14,244 nt of DNA, from NCBI GenBank assembly GCA_945956945.1, contig CAMFJO010000002.1, positions 1 to 14,244 on the forward strand, in the 5' to 3' direction. Both the position numbers and the translations under genes were made by a program. The stretch comes from an uncultured Legionellales bacterium. Its GTDB lineage: Bacteria > Pseudomonadota > Gammaproteobacteria > UBA1113. The notes beneath the pieces are model-generated. The model was not told the DNA's origin. It made no database searches and saw nothing but the letters and a program-made list of their open reading frames with translations. This document shows, piece by piece, positions 13,406-14,244 of the stretch (position 1 is the first letter of the stretch; each line of letters begins with the position of its first letter).

Positions 13406-13428
13406 TTAACTTTTCACTTTGTCCTAAG

Positions 13429-13552
13429 GAAAACGCATATTTGGCGCATCTTGCACGCAAAACGCTGACGAAAAATGCTCATTGACGTTTTATGTCAACT
13501 CCGCTTTTTCCCCAGCGTTTTGCGTGCAACCTGCATCCAAATTTGCATTTTC
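13429..13552. repeat. 124-bp imperfect palindrome between rimM and trmD
   Basis: Two arms of about 58 bp (13429-13486 and 13494-13552) are imperfect reverse complements around a 7-bp centre. The core is a perfect 17-bp pair, TTGCACGCAAAACGCTG (13451-13467) with its complement (13513-13529). Outer (ATTTGG with CCAAAT) and innermost (TTGAC with GTCAA) parts also pair. It lies inside an operon whose genes are usually almost contiguous, so the mRNA must contain a very long hairpin just upstream of trmD. The shape suggests a MITE-like or other intergenic palindromic element. No terminator T-run follows in the operon direction. Confidence 0.85.
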
Positions 13553-13592
13553 TCCCTATAGGCAGATTTAAGTGCTCAATAGAGTAGTTTAT

Positions 13593-14114
13593 TTAAAACT
13601 CAGGATCCCAATCGATAATAACCTGTTGTTTGGGTTTGTCTATCGATTTAAAGAAGACCCCTTTAATCAGCGGGACTAAATGTTCTTTAGTTCCTGTAAT
13701 CACCAATAATTCATGGGCTCCACTGTCAATAAAACCAGTGATCGTGCCGAGCTCAATGCCTTGCAGGTTAACAGCACTAAAACCTAACAAATCATTCAAA
13801 TAAAACTCGCCTTCTGCCAGAGGTGGAAATTCACTACGGGCAATAGCCACATCATTGCCGGCCAAAAACCGCACTGCTTCGGGGCTATCATAACCCACTA
13901 AATGCACAATCCAACCCTTGCCGTGTCTGACATGGTCATCGTGTTCAATGGAGATCCAGTTATCCTGGTTTGACCAATACCAACACTTATAATCCAATAA
14001 ATTGTCTTCCGGATCCGTAAAGGATTGTAACTTAATCCAACCCTTAACCCCAAAAGGAGAGCCGAAGCGGCCGACGATAATTTTTTGCTCTGTATCCGCT
14101 TGGTTCATCATCAT
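13593..14114 (-). CDS. rimM: Ribosome maturation factor RimM
   Basis: 173 residues, normal length. RimM binds S19 and helps fold the 3' (head) domain of the 30S subunit. The N-terminal barrel shows IIVGRFGSPFGVKGWIKLQSFTD (11-33). The C-terminal PRC-barrel shows EFYLNDLLGF, IELGTITGFIDSGAHELLVI and LVPLIKGVFFKSID, ending in VIIDWDPEF. Three ATGs in a row open the frame at 14114; the first is 7 nt after the rpsP stop, and no clear Shine-Dalgarno is seen, so coupling to rpsP is likely. The usual close link to trmD is broken here by a 187-bp gap holding the palindrome. Confidence 0.95.
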   Translation of the reverse strand: MMMNQADTEQKIIVGRFGSPFGVKGWIKLQSFTDPEDNLLDYKCWYWSNQDNWISIEHDDHVRHGKGWIVHLVGYDSPEAVRFLAGNDVAIARSEFPPLAEGEFYLNDLLGFSAVNLQGIELGTITGFIDSGAHELLVITGTKEHLVPLIKGVFFKSIDKPKQQVIIDWDPEF

Positions 14115-14121
14115 ACTAAGT

Positions 14122-14193
14122 TTAGGCGGCTTCGGCCATAGCCTTTATTTCTTGGTTGCCATTTTTAGCGTATTCTTTGACCAATGATTTGAC
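14122..14193 (-). CDS. rpsP: C-terminal end of 30S ribosomal protein S16 (cut by contig end)
   Basis: The minus strand gives the last 23 codons, VKSLVKEYAK followed by a short Asn/Glu-containing stretch and AEAA, then TAA at 14124-14122. VKSLVKEYAK resembles the terminal helix of S16 (E. coli VAALIKEVNK). The position directly before rimM in rpsP-rimM-trmD-rplS order supports the call. The gene is cut where adapter sequence begins at 14194, so nothing upstream is visible. Confidence 0.75.
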   Translation of the reverse strand, partial: VKSLVKEYAKNGNQEIKAMAEAA

Positions 14194-14244
14194 CTGTCTC
14201 TTATACACATCTCCGAGCCCACGAGACGTAGAGGACTCTCGGGT
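14194..14244. other. Nextera library adapter, not genomic DNA
   Basis: CTGTCTCTTATACACATCT (14194-14212) is the Tn5 mosaic end. CCGAGCCCACGAGAC (14213-14227) is the Nextera read-2 adapter. GTAGAGGA (14228-14235) matches, from memory, the N712 i7 index, and the last nine bases resemble the start of the flow-cell sequence with errors. All parts are in the order expected from read-through of a short insert. Confidence 0.97.

Noticed and set aside
1..14193. tRNA gene as an integration site for the left block
   Set aside because: No tRNA-like sequence was seen on either strand. The visible junction is inside gpmI.

Overview
The window is a piece of a gammaproteobacterial chromosome. Two conserved chromosomal neighbourhoods are recognisable: yibN-grxC-secB-gpsA and rpsP-rimM-trmD-rplS. 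A divergent rluC/rne pair lies between them. The DNA is AT-rich by eye. The left end carries a CsrA paralogue beside a repressor-like gene, an arrangement I know from Legionella integrative elements, so a Legionellales-type bacterium (Legionella, Coxiella or Aquicella relatives) is a reasonable guess, but no single gene proves it. The last 51 bases (14194-14244) are not biological. They match Nextera library adapter, so the true contig ends at 14193.

Left, accessory part (1-2665). A truncated XRE-type repressor gene (minus) diverges from a csrA-like gene (plus), which is followed by two small unknown genes. This block runs straight into the first 36 codons of gpmI (minus), and the rest of gpmI is absent. 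In E. coli gpmI lies next to and divergent from yibN, so gpmI'-yibN-grxC-secB-gpsA looks like the ancestral order broken twice: once inside gpmI by the regulatory block, and once between gpmI and yibN by a minus-strand AAA ATPase gene (DUF4143 type) with an array of 22-bp repeats upstream of its start.

Housekeeping part I (2667-4905). A good sigma-70 promoter drives a membrane-anchored rhodanese, glutaredoxin 3, the SecB chaperone and glycerol-3-phosphate dehydrogenase. The genes are tightly packed and partly overlapping. A candidate terminator follows.

Unknown gene (5170-7560). This encodes a 796-residue low-complexity protein with a charged helical segment, an acidic patch, three 51-residue repeats (two nearly identical in DNA) and a Ser/Tyr-rich C-terminal region. 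I do not recognise it.

RNA-metabolism part (7576-12003). rluC (minus) and rne (plus) diverge. The rne leader is about 600 nt and holds at least seven stem-loops, which fits RNase E autoregulation. RNase E has a complete catalytic half, a putative membrane-binding helix and a basic tail, but no long scaffold. A TauE/SafE-type permease follows closely.

Right part (12004-14193, minus). A Rickettsia-type dispersed repeat lies beyond rplS. The rpsP-rimM-trmD-rplS operon is interrupted between rimM and trmD by a 124-bp imperfect palindrome.
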